DNA of 64,000 nt from Rothia amarae. GTDB lineage: Bacteria; Actinomycetota; Actinomycetes; Actinomycetales; Micrococcaceae. Shown in pieces: positions 23,642 through 31,782 of this stretch. Location of the stretch: NCBI RefSeq assembly GCF_014705945.2, contig NZ_CP061538.1:186001-250000 (forward strand). Direction: 5' to 3'. The notes beneath the pieces were generated by a model. That model was not told the DNA's origin. It searched no databases and saw only the letters and a program-made list of their open reading frames with translations. The position numbers were made by a program, and so were the translations under genes. Position 1 is the stretch's first letter; every line of letters begins with the position of its first letter.

Positions 23642-24877
23642 CTATTTAATATGGATGTAAACACTAGATGAAAATATGTTTTTTTCATTATCATTTACAA
23701 TAACTGGAATGCCGCCGTTCATGATTATCTTCTTAAGAACCCCACTATCTGGGTGGTTATATAAGCCGTTAGCTCCAGCCACGTAAACAGAGTAACTTGG
23801 TAAATCATTCATAATTCCATTGTTCCAATTATGTTTAGATGCATGATGTGGAATTGTAATTATACTGGATATTTTTTTGTAATCTTTAAAATTATTGTTA
23901 AATTGATTTAGTAAGTATTGAGTTTGCAGTGGTGCATCACCTGTCCCAATCCAGCCGGGTTCTGGTGTCCAACAGCCCGCAGCTATGTTATTCCACCATG
24001 AGCACGATTTAAATAAAGAACGAAACACTTTAAATTTTCTACGATTTTGAGGAGGTATGCCTGAGTAGAGAAATAGAGAAGTATTATTGAGATTCTTCAT
24101 TCCTCCCACTGATTTATAAGCCTTTATTAGTTCTTTTTTTCTCTTTAATATGATGTTTTGTTTAAAGGCTTCATCAAGCATTTTTTTGTCAAAAATTAGA
24201 CGTGTATAGCCTAGCTCAGATGCAAGAGAGTTAAGGAACTTATTTTGTTGACTGGATAATTTTAGTGAGCATTCAAAAGATAGAGTCCAAATATCAATTA
24301 TCGGATCGGGGTAAGAGGAAGAAACTTTAGGAGAAGGAGCTGAATCTGAGGAAATGGGCTCTATGTCATTATCGAGTTGAGGTTCATCTAATTCGATGAT
24401 CTCATGGTAATCATTAGATTCTGGTGAAACAGGCACAGCTTGCTCCGCTAAACTGGAAAAATATTCCTGGAGATTTGCGAGAATTTCCACGTTGGGTTGC
24501 TGGCTCGAAGGAATTGCATGATATTTAGCGGATAAAATTAAAATTTCTGAATTAGAAACCGCTGGATAAAATATTTTTTTGGGCTTATTCTTCAATTTAC
24601 TTACTAGGTATTCGAGTCCATTGACATGATCTTTATCTAAATGAGAAATAAATATATAATCAACTTCATCAGTAAAATATTTTACATATTTATCTACTTC
24701 TCTTACTACTAAATTTATGGAGTTATTGGTTCCGCAATCATATACAATGTTGATATATTTATTTTCTCTCGTTCTAATTTGTTGAGTGGAGAAAAATCCT
24801 GCGCCCACTGCCCAGTGGGTTCTGTTGATATCTAGATGTGCCTTCGATTCATTAATTCTAAAAGTTATAGTATCCAT
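23642..24877 (-). CDS. ComEC-like metallo-beta-lactamase-fold protein in the type I RM locus
   Basis: 411 residues, AT-rich coding (clearly lower GC than its surroundings). The MBL metal-binding motif HLDKDH (79-84), preceded by VYDCGT (Asp47), and later WIGTGDAP (311-316), TIPHHASKHN (341-350) and YNHPDSGVLKK, follow the order of the ComEC/Rec2 nuclease-like MBL module, but no membrane part is present. The middle (about 130-270) is an insert of low complexity. Function may be nuclease or phosphodiesterase-like; unknown. It follows hsdS by 67 bp in the same direction, so it is co-transcribed with hsdM-hsdS. Foreign origin likely. Confidence 0.8.
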   Translation of the reverse strand: MDTITFRINESKAHLDINRTHWAVGAGFFSTQQIRTRENKYINIVYDCGTNNSINLVVREVDKYVKYFTDEVDYIFISHLDKDHVNGLEYLVSKLKNKPKKIFYPAVSNSEILILSAKYHAIPSSQQPNVEILANLQEYFSSLAEQAVPVSPESNDYHEIIELDEPQLDNDIEPISSDSAPSPKVSSSYPDPIIDIWTLSFECSLKLSSQQNKFLNSLASELGYTRLIFDKKMLDEAFKQNIILKRKKELIKAYKSVGGMKNLNNTSLFLYSGIPPQNRRKFKVFRSLFKSCSWWNNIAAGCWTPEPGWIGTGDAPLQTQYLLNQFNNNFKDYKKISSIITIPHHASKHNWNNGIMNDLPSYSVYVAGANGLYNHPDSGVLKKIIMNGGIPVIVNDNEKNIFSSSVYIHIK

Positions 24878-24944
24878 TTTATAGCCCTAAATTTATAAAG
24901 AATTTTAAATTTGTAAGATTGATAAAATAAATTATATTATCAGA

Positions 24945-26027
24945 TCATTTAATAAATATTTTATTCATAATTCTATTAAATTTAATGAGCATTTCTTCCG
25001 TGGGTTTGGGGACCATCAAACCTTGTAAAAATTTAAGATTTATATTCTTTTGCGCTGATTGAGTTGCAAATGCTTCAATTTCTTGTTGTAAAAATTTAAA
25101 GAGTATCTGAATATATTTAACACGTTCAGGGCTGGCGGAAAATCCAACGATGCTATCGGGAAAGCATGCTTCAAATGTTAATATCCCAGTTTTTGCTATA
25201 TTAGCAGCGATAGTGATACAAAGAGTGCCCACTGGCCAAATTTTACTTTGTGATAAACCAAATTCCGAATAGGTGGAACTGTAGTTTCTGATAAGACCGT
25301 CAGAGTTTGCGATATCTCCGGTTTGAATTAGAGGGTATTTTCCACCCAGAAGTTCGGGTGCATTTCGTGGACGGTGTTTGGAGACCCCTCGATTAAGAGT
25401 GCCAAATTCTTCTAATCTTATAAGTGGTAATTCTTTAGGGTTAGTAAATGGATTGCCAAATATTTCAATGAAGACAGATTTTTCGAGCTCACTCAGAAGC
25501 TCGCGCTGGCGGGCACGTTTCTGCTCGATGAGGCGTTCTAATCTGAACTTATCCGCAATTCGTTGTTGTTCAGCTAGAGACGGGAGGGGAATTAATGATT
25601 CTTTTACAATTCGATCAGAAACTGCGGGGTAACTGGCGCCAGTAGCAAGCTTGACCATTTCTTGAACGAACTGTGGGTTATTTACCCAAGCGAACAGATA
25701 GTCATTTCTGATTTTCTGGGTGTCTGCTCGGAGCACTGAGAAGCCCGTAGACCCTATAGCGTTATCTAATTCGGTGGGGACTATAGCTACTGCATTCAGG
25801 TTTGGTCGCACGGTTGAAACAAGTACATCTCCAGATTTGAGAAGTTGCCGTGCACGACTTGGAGCTTCATTGACAGAAATCTCTTTTGAACCGGTAATAA
25901 TCTTTTTTTGATTGTCTACAGCGCTGAGATCTATATAAATAAAGGAGTTGGTAAATTCATTACTGGGATTTACTTTCTCTACCTGTTCACAAACATCCCC
26001 AAGCTTCACCGTTCTAGTCTCACTCAA
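24945..26027 (-). CDS. hsdS: Type I restriction enzyme specificity subunit
   Basis: 360 residues: two target-recognition domains joined by conserved helices. TRD1 about 1-150 (KLGDVCEQVEKVNPSNEF, IPLPSLAEQQRIADKFRL at its end), central spacer (EQKRARQRELLSELEKSVFI, then EIFGNP), TRD2 about 195-330 (IRLEEFGTLNRGVSKHRPRN), and second helix to the end. The 3' half is AT-rich compared with the 5' half, so TRD2 probably came from another source. hsdM and hsdS overlap by 8 bp. The target sequence cannot be read from the protein. Confidence 0.92.
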   Translation of the reverse strand: MSETRTVKLGDVCEQVEKVNPSNEFTNSFIYIDLSAVDNQKKIITGSKEISVNEAPSRARQLLKSGDVLVSTVRPNLNAVAIVPTELDNAIGSTGFSVLRADTQKIRNDYLFAWVNNPQFVQEMVKLATGASYPAVSDRIVKESLIPLPSLAEQQRIADKFRLERLIEQKRARQRELLSELEKSVFIEIFGNPFTNPKELPLIRLEEFGTLNRGVSKHRPRNAPELLGGKYPLIQTGDIANSDGLIRNYSSTYSEFGLSQSKIWPVGTLCITIAANIAKTGILTFEACFPDSIVGFSASPERVKYIQILFKFLQQEIEAFATQSAQKNINLKFLQGLMVPKPTEEMLIKFNRIMNKIFIK

Positions 26028-27498
26028 CCCCCATCACCTTCTTCAACTGCTCGATGTGCTCGCCGATTTCCTTCTGAGTCTGCTCCAGCTCGGCAATGAT
26101 TTCTTCGGGGGAGCGGTACTCCACCTCTTCAAACTCAATCTCCTTATAGCGGTTCAAAGAGAGGTCATAACCCTGCTCCCGCATCTCCTCAACAGGAACG
26201 GTGAAGGACTGCTCCGTGCGTCCTCGCTCCCGCTCCGCACCAGCACGCTCTTTCCATCGTTTTAAAACATCAGGCAGGTCATTCGCTTCAACTGGGTTAC
26301 GCTTATCGTCCAAACTGAAACCATCGGCGCGCACGTCATAAAACCACACCTCATCAGTGCCGCCTGAATTAGTTTTCGTAAAGAACAAAATCGCCGTAGA
26401 CACACCCGCATACGGCTTAAACACACCGCTGGGCAACTTCACCACAGCATCCAGCTTCTGCTCTTCAACAATCGCCTTGCGCAAATCCTTATGCGCCTTC
26501 GACGAACCAAACAAAACGCCGTCCGGCACAATCACCGCCGCGCGTCCACCGGGTTTCAGCAGTTTCAAGAACAAAGCCAAAAAGAGCAGCTCAGTCTTCT
26601 TGGTCTTCACCGTGCGCAGAAGCTCCTGCGACGTCTGATCATAATCCAAAGACCCCGCAAACGGCGGATTCGCCAAAATCAACGAATACTTCTCCGCATC
26701 GCCCGAAGCGCCCTCGCTCAACGAATCGCGATACTCAATCTCCGGGTTCTCAATACCGTGAAGAAGCATGTTCATCGAACCAATACGCAACATGGTCGAA
26801 TCGAAATCAAAACCGTGGAACATGCCGTCATGGAAATGCCGCTCCACCGTAGAATCAGCAAAAATCTCCGGCTTCTCCTTGAGCAAATACTCAGCAGAAG
26901 ACACCAAGAAACCAGCGGTACCGCAAGCCGGATCGCAGATAATATCCGAACCCTTAGGGTCCATCATGCGCACCATCAACTCAATAATGTGGCGCGGCGT
27001 GCGGAACTGGCCATTCACACCCGCCGAAGCAATCTTCGAAAGCAAGTACTCGTACAAATCACCGTTTGTATCGGCATTCTCCATGGGGATATCGCTGAGC
27101 TGATCCACCACCTTAGTCAGCAGCTGCGCCGAAGGAATTGTGAAGCGAGCATCGCGCATATGAAAAGCGTGCGTAGACTCAGCACCACCTACACGGCTGG
27201 CGTGCGAGCGCATAAAAGGGAAGACCTCGTTAGAGACCAGCTCAAACATGTTGCCCGGCGCCTCATCCTTGAATTTATGCCAGCGCAGATGCTGCTCGTC
27301 CGCAGTGAAAATAGGGTTCTTGACCGGCTCACCCAAGAACTCGGCGTCCTGCTCTTTTTCTCTCTGAATGTCATCAAGACGGCGAATAAAAAGCAGGTAG
27401 GTAATCTGCTCGATAACCTCCATAGGGTTAGAAATGCCGCCGGACCAGAACGCATCCCAAATGCGGTCAATCTTATTCTTGATGTCACCAGTAATCAT
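26020..27498 (-). CDS. hsdM: Type I restriction enzyme methyltransferase subunit
   Basis: 492 residues from ATG 27498. N-terminal HsdM domain (MITGDIKNKIDRIWDAFWSG), then the AdoMet-binding region (GQFRTPRHIIELMVRMMDPK, CDPACGTAGFL) and the N6-adenine catalytic motif ANPPF. The TATAAT box lies exactly six bases before the ATG, with no ribosome site, so the mRNA is probably leaderless. Forms the modification complex with HsdS and the restriction complex with HsdR. The upstream neighbour is a divergent Phd-like antitoxin gene. Confidence 0.95.
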   Translation of the reverse strand: MITGDIKNKIDRIWDAFWSGGISNPMEVIEQITYLLFIRRLDDIQREKEQDAEFLGEPVKNPIFTADEQHLRWHKFKDEAPGNMFELVSNEVFPFMRSHASRVGGAESTHAFHMRDARFTIPSAQLLTKVVDQLSDIPMENADTNGDLYEYLLSKIASAGVNGQFRTPRHIIELMVRMMDPKGSDIICDPACGTAGFLVSSAEYLLKEKPEIFADSTVERHFHDGMFHGFDFDSTMLRIGSMNMLLHGIENPEIEYRDSLSEGASGDAEKYSLILANPPFAGSLDYDQTSQELLRTVKTKKTELLFLALFLKLLKPGGRAAVIVPDGVLFGSSKAHKDLRKAIVEEQKLDAVVKLPSGVFKPYAGVSTAILFFTKTNSGGTDEVWFYDVRADGFSLDDKRNPVEANDLPDVLKRWKERAGAERERGRTEQSFTVPVEEMREQGYDLSLNRYKEIEFEEVEYRSPEEIIAELEQTQKEIGEHIEQLKKVMGVE

Positions 27499-27619
27499 GG
27501 GCTGATTATATCGGGAGGGGGAGTGTGGCCGCTTTCTCACGTGCGGAGATTCACCAGATTGCTTGAATATGGCGTTATATTGCGAGTATTGAAGGCCGGT
27601 GAATCAGACTAACTGTGAG

Positions 27620-27683
27620 CTGCAACTGCAACTTCCAAAAGTGACAGTTGCAGAGCATTCTTGAATTCAGAACACATTCTGAA
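27620..27683 (+). promoter_or_regulatory. Promoter and operator of the Phd-like toxin-antitoxin pair
   Basis: TTGAAT (27661-27666), a 17-base spacer and TAATAT (27684-27689) end six bases before the ATG. The spacer contains TTCAGAA-CACA-TTCTGAA (27666-27683), a perfect palindrome and the likely antitoxin binding site. A second palindrome, CTGCAACTG (27620-27628) / CAGTTGCAG (27645-27653), lies just upstream. Confidence 0.65.
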
Positions 27684-27695
27684 TAATATGAAACT

Positions 27696-28148
27696 ATGAC
27701 TACTCAAACTGCTGATCGCCGTGTTCAATCCTCCGAACTTAGCCGAAATTCTAAGTCTGTTTTTGCTGCTGCTGAAGAAGCTCCAGTAGTAGTTACCCGC
27801 AGAGATGGTGAAAACTTGGTGCTTATGAGTGAGCGGGAAGCCACTGAGCATCGTAAAATGTTTGAACTAGCCGCTCAAATAATTGCTGCAACCACTTTCG
27901 ATACAGGTACCCTTGCTGAAAGAATGAGCGATGTTTTTCCCTGGATGTTGGCGCTAACTCCCGAGGCACGTGAAGAATGCGCTGACTCTCTTATCGACTC
28001 CGCCCGTGCATCCTTCTCCACCAACCAACCAACCATGCTCCTCATTGAAGTAACCAGTTGGTTTGAAACAGCTACGGCAAGAGCGGCAGGTCTACATAAT
28101 ATTGATGTAGCTTGGCTTGACGAACCTCTCAGTGTGGATTATCCATAA
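27696..28148 (+). CDS. Phd/YefM-like antitoxin
   Basis: 150 residues. The N-terminal ~60 form a Phd/YefM DNA-binding domain (VQSSELSRNSKSVFAAAEEA, PVVVTRRDGENLVLMSEREA); the rest is a longer toxin-binding part than usual. The first 13 bases (ATGACTACTCAAA) are the same as those of the antitoxin at 11788, and both genes have a -10 six bases before the start, with no ribosome site. The stop overlaps the toxin start (TAATG). Confidence 0.82.
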   Translation: MTTQTADRRVQSSELSRNSKSVFAAAEEAPVVVTRRDGENLVLMSEREATEHRKMFELAAQIIAATTFDTGTLAERMSDVFPWMLALTPEAREECADSLIDSARASFSTNQPTMLLIEVTSWFETATARAAGLHNIDVAWLDEPLSVDYP

Positions 28149-28489
28149 TGGCAAAACAGCTGAAGGTGGAACGACCCCTACGGAAAAATGAATACGAGCT
28201 ACGGTTCGCCACCACGCAAGCGCGAAAAGGATGGCTTGACCTCAAAGCGACTATCCGAGGTCCTCTAGCGGAAACATGGGAATTTCTGACGAAAACACCT
28301 ACTGAAAAGACCTTGAACAACTATCCTCTGCGCGCAGATCTCGGATTCTTGACCTACCAGGGTAAAAAATATGAGCGCTGGCAACATAAACCAACACGTC
28401 AAGGAGATGCTCGAATATGGTTCTTTGTTGAGGGTCAAGTGGTGTATTTAGAGAAAGTTTTCACTTCGCATCCCAATCAGACCAAATGA
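28148..28489 (+). CDS. Putative RelE-like toxin of the Phd-like pair
   Basis: 113 residues, basic. Core ERPLRKNEYELRFATTQARK, then WEFLTKTPTEKT, and the end QHKPTRQGDARIWFFVEGQ, VVYLEKVFTSHPNQTK resemble a RelE/ParE-fold toxin family found beside Phd-type antitoxins in actinobacteria. Translation is coupled to the antitoxin by a one-base overlap. A role as a ribosome-dependent or free mRNase is inferred from the family. Confidence 0.7.
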   Translation: MAKQLKVERPLRKNEYELRFATTQARKGWLDLKATIRGPLAETWEFLTKTPTEKTLNNYPLRADLGFLTYQGKKYERWQHKPTRQGDARIWFFVEGQVVYLEKVFTSHPNQTK

Positions 28490-28539
28490 ATTAAGTTGCG
28501 TTGCCTCATTACTCCCTCACCCTAGATTTCTAAAGTCAA

Positions 28540-28601
28540 TGACCGGCTCCGCTCGTTTTGACCACGTATACCTGGTCAAAACGAGCTACGCCGGTCACTC
28601 G
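28540..28601. repeat. 62-bp palindromic element, right copy bordering the restriction island
   Basis: Identical to 17509-17570 in the same orientation, 11,031 bp apart. Between the convergent toxin and oxidoreductase genes, so it may also terminate both. The two copies enclose the restriction and toxin-antitoxin genes exactly. Confidence 0.9.
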
Positions 28602-28622
28602 CTCAGGAAAGTAGGCAGAGTC

Positions 28623-29639
28623 CTACATTTCCACCACAATCTTGCCGGGTTTCGGCTTCGGCTGACCCTTGATTTTGCCCGCTTCTGCCAGTTCTAGTGC
28701 CTGGTCAGTATCTTCAAATGCAAAAACCGATCCGACGACCGGGCGAATTTCACCGGATTCCAGAACAGGGCGGTACTCTTCGAGCTTGGCGCCGTCGGCG
28801 TGCATCAGCAGGAATTTGTACTGCACGTTGAGTTTCTTCGCGGCGGCGCGGGGTTTGCGGCTCATCGCAAACATCAGCGGCTTCAGCAAGGGCTTACCCG
28901 CCGCCTCAGCCAGCGACGTATCGGGCGGCCCCACCACGCTCACCAGCGTTCCCCCGGGTGCCAAAACTTTCATAGCACGCAGGGTCTCGTCGCCGCCTAG
29001 GGTATCGAGCACTACATCGTATTCGCTCAGTGCCAGTTCATAGTTTTCGGTGCGGTAGTCTACGACGACGTCGGCACCGAGTTCCTTGGCAAGTTCCACG
29101 TTGGGGGTGCTCACGGTGGTTGCCACGAACGCGCCCAAGTGCTTTGCTACCTGAATCGCGATGGAACCGAGACCGCCGGTGCCGCCCTGAATGAAGACTT
29201 TAGACCGTGGCCCCACCTTGGTTTTTTCGGTGAATGCCTGAATCGCGGTCAGCATCACCAGCGGAATTGAAGCTGCCTCAACCATCGTGAGATTAGCCGG
29301 TTTCAGCGCAACGTCGTCTTCATGCGCTACCGCAAATTCGGCAAACGTGCCCATATATTTCTCGCTGGGACGTGCGAAAACTTCGTCACCTACCGAAAAA
29401 CGCGTAACGTCCGAGCCAACCGCGCTGACGGTTCCGGCAAATTCGTTGCCCAGAGTAAAAGGTGTTTTCTGTGGGAAGAGCAGTTTGAAGTCCCCGTGAG
29501 CGATCATGATGTCCACGGGATTGACACCGCTCGCTGCTACTTTCACCACGATTTCGTGGGCACCCGGCTCAGGAATGGGGTGCTCGTTCCACTGCATCTG
29601 TGAAATATCACCGTATTGGGGAACCTGATAGGTTTTCAT
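28623..29639 (-). CDS. NADP-dependent quinone-oxidoreductase-like enzyme (MDR family)
   Basis: 338 residues from ATG 29639 (ribosome site GAAGGA). Medium-chain reductase fold: N-terminal GroES-like part (VKVAASGVNPVDIMIAHGDF), no zinc-binding Cys/His set, so quinone oxidoreductase-like; and Rossmann part with FIQGGTGGLGSIAIQVAKHL. Substrate unknown. Close relatives act on quinones or enones and are often redox-stress genes. It ends beside the 62-bp palindrome that borders the restriction island, and is the first gene outside it. Confidence 0.9.
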   Translation of the reverse strand: MKTYQVPQYGDISQMQWNEHPIPEPGAHEIVVKVAASGVNPVDIMIAHGDFKLLFPQKTPFTLGNEFAGTVSAVGSDVTRFSVGDEVFARPSEKYMGTFAEFAVAHEDDVALKPANLTMVEAASIPLVMLTAIQAFTEKTKVGPRSKVFIQGGTGGLGSIAIQVAKHLGAFVATTVSTPNVELAKELGADVVVDYRTENYELALSEYDVVLDTLGGDETLRAMKVLAPGGTLVSVVGPPDTSLAEAAGKPLLKPLMFAMSRKPRAAAKKLNVQYKFLLMHADGAKLEEYRPVLESGEIRPVVGSVFAFEDTDQALELAEAGKIKGQPKPKPGKIVVEM

Positions 29640-29808
29640 CGTTGTATTCCTTCGGTTTTCGTTCTTATTACAGAATGCAACACAACAGAAGCAAATATTC
29701 TTCCCGCAGAACGTATCTATTCTCATGTAATACTTGCGCCCTCACAGTTTCCACCGCCTACAATCGAAGTAGTTTGAACTGCCCTCCCCTCACTCCAGAA
29801 AGGCTCCG

Positions 29809-30252
29809 ATGAGTCCTACCGCCCGTAAATCTTCCCAGACCGTGGCCATTGGCGCGGTAACTGCGCTGGCTGTGGCGCTGACCGGTTGCTCATCAGAGGA
29901 CGAGCAGGAGACCGACGCCGAGTATGCTCAAGTCTGCGTCAACCAAGATACTCAGGAGCGCGTTGACGACAACCAGTGCGATGACCATACTCATTCGCAT
30001 TCCAATTTTGGGTGGATGTGGCTTCCGTTCTTTTTGGGCAATAACCGCGCTAATACCATCCCCGCTGTGGGTGACAGAATTTCCTCGAACCAGCAGGCCA
30101 CGCGCGAGGATCCGCGTAAAAAGGATAGGTCGACTACCACGGTAGGAACTGCCGGAGGCTCGGTGTCAAAAAATAAGAACGGTAAAACCTCGGTCAAGTC
30201 TGGGACGTCTCGCGGGGGCTTTGGCTCTAAGGGCGGCGGGTCCGGTTCGTAA
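29809..30252 (+). CDS. Small lipoprotein, YgiB-like by context
   Basis: 147 residues. Signal peptide and lipobox ALTGC (Cys about residue 27) mark a lipid-anchored exported protein. The mature part has CVNQDTQERVDDNQCDD, then a His-rich and Trp/Phe segment, and a Gly/Ser-rich tail (GGFGSKGGGSGS), all like the lipoproteins that precede YgiC-type genes (YgiB in E. coli). Similarity to YgiB is by layout, not clear sequence. ATG 29809 follows GAAAGG. The next gene is separated by a large palindromic element, so it may be co-transcribed only in part. Confidence 0.7.
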   Translation: MSPTARKSSQTVAIGAVTALAVALTGCSSEDEQETDAEYAQVCVNQDTQERVDDNQCDDHTHSHSNFGWMWLPFFLGNNRANTIPAVGDRISSNQQATREDPRKKDRSTTTVGTAGGSVSKNKNGKTSVKSGTSRGGFGSKGGGSGS

Positions 30253-30283
30253 GGGTTTATACGGCAGATTCTCTGACAGCTGG

Positions 30284-30412
30284 CGTAGCGTGAGGCAAGC
30301 TGGCTGGGATGAGTTTGCCGGATGCGAGCTAGCGAGCATATAAAAGGCAAGCGAATTGGACAGTGCTAGCCTTTCGCGAGCCAGGCGAGAAGGGTTGCTT
30401 GCCGACGCTACG
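30284..30412. repeat. Branched palindromic element sharing a 21-base block with 42170-42294
   Basis: Outer arms CGTAGCGT / ACGCTACG (30284-30291 / 30405-30412) and GCAAGC / GCTTGC (30295-30300 / 30397-30402) close a multi-branch structure that contains CGAATTGGACAGTGCTAGCC at 30352-30371. The same block with T to C occurs at 42274-42293. It lies between the lipoprotein and the YgiC-like gene. Confidence 0.7.
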
Positions 30413-30464
30413 TCGGCTGAAAGCAACAGCCCTCTATAAATCCCCATATCTTCTAAGGAGCCAC

Positions 30465-31745
30465 ATGGAACGTATTTCGATGATCCCGCGCGACGGTTGG
30501 CAGGAGACCATCAAGCGCCAGGGCTTGGTCTATAACGATGCTGTTAAGGACGGGCGTACCGTCCATTATTGGAACGAGAACGCCGCTTATCAGTTCAGCA
30601 TGGCGGAAGTTCTTCATTTGGAGAAGGTCACCGATAATCTGCACCGTATGAGTTTGGAAGCGGCGCGTTTTTTGGCGGCTGAGCAGCGTAATCCCGGTTC
30701 GCCGTTTGCGCAGATGGGTATTTCGCCTGAAGGTCTGGAGTACGCTATTGAGTCGCTGAACCGTAATGATCCTGATTTGTATGGGCGATTTGATTTGGTG
30801 TATTCAGACCCCTCTACCCCTGCCAAGATGCTTGAGTACAATGCCGATACTCCCACCGGTTTGGTGGAGGGTTCAATCGTGCAGTGGTATTGGTTTGAAG
30901 ACATGTTCATCAACCGGGGTAAAACCGGGTACGACCAGTGGAATGGTTTGCATGAGGCGCTGGTGAATCGCTTTGCTAAGTACCGCGATGCGTTGCGCCA
31001 TGACGTTCATACGAACCCTAATCCGAAGCTTCACTTTGGGTATACGGCGCTGGACGATTCGGGCGAGGACGTCATGACTGTCGAGTACCTGCGCGATTGC
31101 GCCATCCAGGCGGGGTTTACCGCCCGAGATGCTCTCGGCGAGACAATCTATGATGCCAACAACAACCCGCTCCCGATGGCTCAGCGCATTGAAATGACTC
31201 AAATCGGTTTCAACTGGGACACCAACCGGTTTGTGGACGAACACGATGAACCGATTGACCACATCTTCAAGTTGTATCCATGGGAAGACCTCATCAGCGA
31301 AGAATTCGGTGAGCCCCTCAGCGATACGCAGCCTAGGGGCTGGATTGAGCCGGCGTGGAAGATGTTCCTTTCAAACAAGATGCTTTCGGCGGCTCTCTGG
31401 CACATTTACCCCTACCACGAGAATTTGCTGAAAACTTTTGTGGACGCGCCGCGCTTCATGGACGAGTACGTGAAGAAGCCCCTGCACGGTCGCGAGGGCG
31501 ACAACATCGAGATTCATACCCCTACCCAAAGTATTGTGCAGCCTGGTCGCTATGGCGGCGAGGGGTACGTCTTCCAGGAGTACGTGCAGATTCCTAATTT
31601 CCAGGACGAACAGGGCCGCCCTAACTATCCTGTGCTCGGTTCGTGGGTGGTCGACGGCGAATCGTTTGGCGTGGGAATCCGCGAATCAGACGGACCTGTC
31701 ACCGACTATTACTGCCGCTTCGTCCCCAACATCATCAAAAACTAA
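30465..31745 (+). CDS. Glutathionylspermidine synthase-family ATP-grasp protein (YgiC-like)
   Basis: 427 residues, full length for the family. ATG 30465 follows AAGGAG. Conserved parts: DGWQETIKRQGLVYNDA, SRF-like substrate region ARFDLVYSDPSTPAKMLEYN, NADTPTGLVEGSIVQWYWFE, and ATP-grasp core SNKMLSAALWHIYPYHENLL, GGEGYVFQEYVQI. Enzymes of this family form amide bonds between peptides and polyamines; the YgiC subgroup has no proven substrate. In E. coli ygiC sits with the lipoprotein gene ygiB, as here. Confidence 0.9.
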   Translation: MERISMIPRDGWQETIKRQGLVYNDAVKDGRTVHYWNENAAYQFSMAEVLHLEKVTDNLHRMSLEAARFLAAEQRNPGSPFAQMGISPEGLEYAIESLNRNDPDLYGRFDLVYSDPSTPAKMLEYNADTPTGLVEGSIVQWYWFEDMFINRGKTGYDQWNGLHEALVNRFAKYRDALRHDVHTNPNPKLHFGYTALDDSGEDVMTVEYLRDCAIQAGFTARDALGETIYDANNNPLPMAQRIEMTQIGFNWDTNRFVDEHDEPIDHIFKLYPWEDLISEEFGEPLSDTQPRGWIEPAWKMFLSNKMLSAALWHIYPYHENLLKTFVDAPRFMDEYVKKPLHGREGDNIEIHTPTQSIVQPGRYGGEGYVFQEYVQIPNFQDEQGRPNYPVLGSWVVDGESFGVGIRESDGPVTDYYCRFVPNIIKN

Positions 31746-31782
31746 ACCGCATTCTCAGCCCGCCCTCTAGCGAAAGCACCCC

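Noticed and set aside
26491-27612. Rightward ORF (373 codons) antisense to hsdM
   Set aside because: The hsdM frame has the full AdoMet and NPPF motifs; the antisense frame is Arg/His-rich with no family.
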